DNA of 7,713 nt, taken from positions 1 through 7,713 of the forward strand of contig JAEZFA010000033.1 in the NCBI GenBank assembly GCA_023417665.1. Reading direction: 5' to 3'. The stretch is from Pseudomonadota bacterium. GTDB taxonomy: Bacteria; Pseudomonadota; Alphaproteobacteria; Rhizobiales; Xanthobacteraceae. The notes beneath the pieces are model-generated. The model did no database searches. It was not told the origin of the DNA and was given only the letters and a program-made list of their open reading frames with translations. A program made the position numbers and the translations under genes. Shown here in pieces: positions 5,242 to 7,713 of this stretch (positions are counted from its first letter, which is position 1; each line of letters opens with the position of its first letter).

Positions 5242-7548
5242 CTATTGCCGGGCCGCCTGGATCGCCTGCCAGATACGCTGCGGCGAAGCCGGCATGTCGA
5301 TGTGATGAATGCCGTAGCCGCGGTGCAGTGCATCAACCACCGCGTTGATCACCGCCGGACAGGAACCGATAGCACCCGCCTCGCCCGCACCCTTTACGCC
5401 GAGCGGATTGGTCGTGCAGGGCACGTTCTTCGTCTCGAAGGCATAGTTCGGCACGTCCGCCGCGCGCGGCAGCGCGTAGTCCATCAGCGACGCGGAGATT
5501 AACTGGCCGCTTGCGTCATAGACCGTGTCTTCCATGATCGCCTGCCCGATGCCCTGGCCGATGCCGCCATGGACCTGCCCTTCCAGGAGCAGCGGATTCA
5601 GCGTGACGCCGAAATCGTCGACCACCGTGTAGTTCGTGAAATCGACATGGCCGGTCTCGGGGTCGATCTCGACCTCGCAGATATGCGTGCCGTTCGGATA
5701 GGTCGGCGCGGGCGGAATGAAATTCTTCTCGATGCCCGTGAGCTGGTCGACGGAAACGCCGGGCTTTGCCGCCAGTTCGGCGAAGGAGAGCGCGCGATTG
5801 GTGCCGCGCACGCGCACCAGACCATCCGCAATCTCGACTTCGTCGGCTGACGCATCCAGAAACGTCGCCGCAAGCGTCTTCAGGTTATCGGCAAGCTTCG
5901 TCGTTGCCTTGGAGACGGCCGAGCCGCCGGTCGGCATCGAACGCGACCCAACGGTGCCGCCTCCGGTCGGAATGAGATCGGTGTCGCCGGTGATGACGTT
6001 GATCTGCTCGAGCGGCAGACCAAGCTGGTCGTGCACGAGCTGGCGGAACGTGGTGGCATGACCCTGCCCGTTGGTCTGCGTGCCGATCAACACCGTCGCG
6101 GTGCCATCCTTCTCGATACGCACCGTCGAGGTTTCCGGCGCGGTCTGGCCGCAGGCCTCGATATAGCTCGCAATCCCGATGCCGCGGAGCTTGCCGAACT
6201 TTTTCGACGCCGCATGGCGTGCTGCAAAGCCCGCGTGATCTGCTGCTTCCAGCGCGCGCGTCAGATGCTGGCCGAAGTCGCCGCTATCGTAAACCCGCGC
6301 CGTCGCGGTCTTGTAGGGCATCGCTTCCTTGCGGATGAAGTTGCGCCGGCGCACTTCCTCCGGCGCGATCCCGGCCTGCAAGGCCACGGCATCGACCAGC
6401 CGCTCGATCAGGTAAGCCGCCTCGGGACGCCCCGCGCCACGATAGGCGTCGACCGGCACCGTGTGGGTCCACACGCTATGCACGCGACCATAGACCACCG
6501 GAATGTCATAGACGCCGGTCATCATCGACGCGCCGAGATAGGGAATATAGGGCGCGACTTCCGAGTAATAAGCGCCCATGTTCGCGGTGCAGTGCAGTCG
6601 CATCGCGAGAAACTTCGCCTGGCCGTCGATCGCCATTTCAGCGACCGTGACGTGATCGCGGCCCTGATTGTCGCCGATGAAATGCTCGCTGCGGTCCGCG
6701 ATCCAGGCGACCGTTGTTTTGAGCTTCTCGGCCGCAAGCGCCGTCAGCACATATTCGCGGTAAGCCGGCGCCTTGGTGCCGAAGCCGCCGCCGACGTCAT
6801 GCGTCAACACGCGCAGACGCTTGCCGTCGAGCTTCATGATCCCGCAGACGCTGGTATGGATCAGGTTCGCGCCCTGGCTCGACACCGTCATGGTGTAGCG
6901 CTCGTCGTCGCCGTAAGAGGCAACCACGCCGCGCGTTTCCATGAAGTTGGTGACGAGCCGCTGGTTCACGATCTCGATCTTCACCACTTGCGCTGCGGCA
7001 TCGAAGGCGGCCTGCGCGGCGTCCCTGTCGCCGATATCGGCGATGTAGGCCTTGTTGTTCTCGCGCGTCGGCCAGACCTGCGCGGCACCCGGCTTCGCCG
7101 CCTCCGCCGTGCCGGACACCGCGGGCAGCGGCTCCCAGTCGACTTCGATCGCTTCGAGCGCGTTCCGCGCGGCAAGCACGCTCTCGGCAACCACGAAGGC
7201 AATCGCGTCGCCCACATGACGCACTTCCTCGGTGCAGAGCACTTCGTAAGGCGGCACGAAACAGGATTTCTCATCGACCGGCTTGATGAAACCGGCGGCG
7301 CGGCAGCCAAGATGATTGAAGTGCGTGACGTCCGCCGCGGTCAGGATCAGTTTCACGCCCGGCAGCGCTTGGGCGGCCTCGGTGCTGACAATCCTGAACT
7401 TTGCATGGGCATGCGGCGAGCGCAGCACCGCGGCGCGCAGGGCACCTTCCGGCACGCAATCGGCAACGAAGCGTCCCTGCCCCGTGATCAGCGGCGGGTC
7501 TTCGAGACGGGTATGGGGCTGTCCTGAGCCGAACTTCAGCGGGCGCAT
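5242..7548 (-). CDS. Xanthine dehydrogenase family, molybdopterin-binding (large) subunit; form II CoxL-like
   Basis: A 768-residue molybdenum hydroxylase catalytic subunit, normal length for the stand-alone large chain. The N-terminal 'hammerhead' aldehyde oxidase/xanthine dehydrogenase domain covers about 15-145 (LITGQGRFVAD, LRSPHAHAKF, EEVRHVGDAIAFVVAE). The Mo-cofactor domains follow: GGGFGTK (253-259), AYRGAGRPE (368-376), GTQTNGQGHATT (489-500), GGTVGSR (530-536), VDDFG (643-647), GQVHGGIGQGIGQA (657-670) and GVKGAGEAG (717-725), whose E723 is the expected catalytic glutamate. AYRGAGR is the form II loop; true aerobic CO dehydrogenases (form I) carry AYxCSFR, so CO oxidation is not supported. 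Likely substrates are an aldehyde, purine or other N-heterocycle. It needs FAD and 2Fe-2S partners, which are not in this window. ATG 7548 has AAGG and AGGGG just upstream, and the gene lies 12 bp after the RND gene stop, so co-transcription is likely. Confidence 0.94.
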   Translation of the reverse strand: MRPLKFGSGQPHTRLEDPPLITGQGRFVADCVPEGALRAAVLRSPHAHAKFRIVSTEAAQALPGVKLILTAADVTHFNHLGCRAAGFIKPVDEKSCFVPPYEVLCTEEVRHVGDAIAFVVAESVLAARNALEAIEVDWEPLPAVSGTAEAAKPGAAQVWPTRENNKAYIADIGDRDAAQAAFDAAAQVVKIEIVNQRLVTNFMETRGVVASYGDDERYTMTVSSQGANLIHTSVCGIMKLDGKRLRVLTHDVGGGFGTKAPAYREYVLTALAAEKLKTTVAWIADRSEHFIGDNQGRDHVTVAEMAIDGQAKFLAMRLHCTANMGAYYSEVAPYIPYLGASMMTGVYDIPVVYGRVHSVWTHTVPVDAYRGAGRPEAAYLIERLVDAVALQAGIAPEEVRRRNFIRKEAMPYKTATARVYDSGDFGQHLTRALEAADHAGFAARHAASKKFGKLRGIGIASYIEACGQTAPETSTVRIEKDGTATVLIGTQTNGQGHATTFRQLVHDQLGLPLEQINVITGDTDLIPTGGGTVGSRSMPTGGSAVSKATTKLADNLKTLAATFLDASADEVEIADGLVRVRGTNRALSFAELAAKPGVSVDQLTGIEKNFIPPAPTYPNGTHICEVEIDPETGHVDFTNYTVVDDFGVTLNPLLLEGQVHGGIGQGIGQAIMEDTVYDASGQLISASLMDYALPRAADVPNYAFETKNVPCTTNPLGVKGAGEAGAIGSCPAVINAVVDALHRGYGIHHIDMPASPQRIWQAIQAARQ

Positions 7549-7560
7549 GCCCCTACCTTA

Positions 7561-7713
7561 TCACGAGCCCGAAGTCGGCGCAGGCGCAGGTTTTGCGCGA
7601 CGCATGCCGATCCGCCGCGCAACCACATAGAACACCGGCGTAAAGATCAGGCCGAAGATCGTAACCCCGAGCATGCCGAAAACCACGGGCGTGCCGAGCG
7701 CGGAGCGCAGTTC
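7561..7713 (-). CDS. RND efflux transporter permease, C-terminal end (partial)
   Basis: Only the last 50 codons are inside the window; the gene continues beyond 7713. The - strand translation contains SALGTPVVFGMLGVTIFGLI then FTPVFYVVARR, the characteristic last transmembrane helix of AcrB/MexB-type (HAE1) pumps, where this region usually reads like GTAVFGGMLGVT...LTPVFY. A short basic, proline/alanine-rich tail follows, ending TSGS, then TGA with TAA directly next in frame. RND permeases use proton import to extrude drugs, solvents or metabolites together with a periplasmic adaptor and an outer-membrane channel. Those partner genes would lie outside the window. The next gene on this strand begins 12 bp later. 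Confidence 0.88.
   Translation of the reverse strand, partial: ELRSALGTPVVFGMLGVTIFGLIFTPVFYVVARRIGMRRAKPAPAPTSGS

Noticed and set aside
6031..7527. 498-residue open frame on the + strand opposite the molybdenum hydroxylase gene
   Set aside because: It lies wholly antisense to a gene with many conserved motifs, is rich in R, H and D as expected of a GC-rich shadow frame, and contains no recognisable domain.
5242..7548. Aerobic CO dehydrogenase (coxL) assignment
   Set aside because: The active-site loop is AYRGAGR rather than AYxCSFR, and no coxM or coxS gene is present in the window.
1..7713. A novel multi-gene system, defence island or mobile element
   Set aside because: All nine genes belong to recognisable common families; I saw no transposase, integrase, toxin-antitoxin pair, terminal repeats or array structure.

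Overview
The window is 7.7 kb of GC-rich chromosomal DNA from what looks like an alphaproteobacterium, probably Hyphomicrobiales (Bradyrhizobium/Xanthobacteraceae-like). That placement is an inference from codon use and gene families; no rRNA or other marker gene is present. Coding density is high, no stretch longer than about 130 bases lacks a gene, and I see no mobile element, tRNA, CRISPR array or phage gene. The content is ordinary housekeeping, transport and catabolism. I did not find a new multi-gene system.

Left block (1-2024, + strand): the C-terminal part of an MgtC/SapB family membrane protein, whose last conserved residues lie out of frame after about position 400; a fumarylacetoacetate hydrolase (FAH) family enzyme; a hairpin terminator; and a HupE/UreJ family membrane protein, probably a nickel or cobalt permease.

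Middle block (2030-4223): on the - strand, an outer-membrane beta-barrel protein of the transporter/'MetA pathway of phenol degradation' family and, upstream of it, thiD (HMP/HMP-phosphate kinase of thiamine synthesis). The leader of the barrel gene carries two related dyad-symmetric sites 39 bp apart that look like a metal-regulator operator (Fur/Mur type). Divergent from thiD is a stand-alone 79-residue Lrp/AsnC effector-binding (RAM) domain protein with no DNA-binding domain. Its leader contains a hairpin followed by five T's.

Right block (4224-7713, - strand): read in transcription order, the end of an RND efflux permease, then 12 bp later a molybdenum hydroxylase large subunit (xanthine dehydrogenase/CoxL family, form II-type AYRGAGR loop), then a DMT/EamA family exporter. 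The molybdenum enzyme has no FAD or iron-sulfur partner gene in view.

The genes do not form one pathway. The points most worth a second look are the apparent mgtC frameshift, the tandem operator before the barrel gene, the terminator-like hairpin before the RAM-domain gene and the solitary molybdenum hydroxylase subunit.
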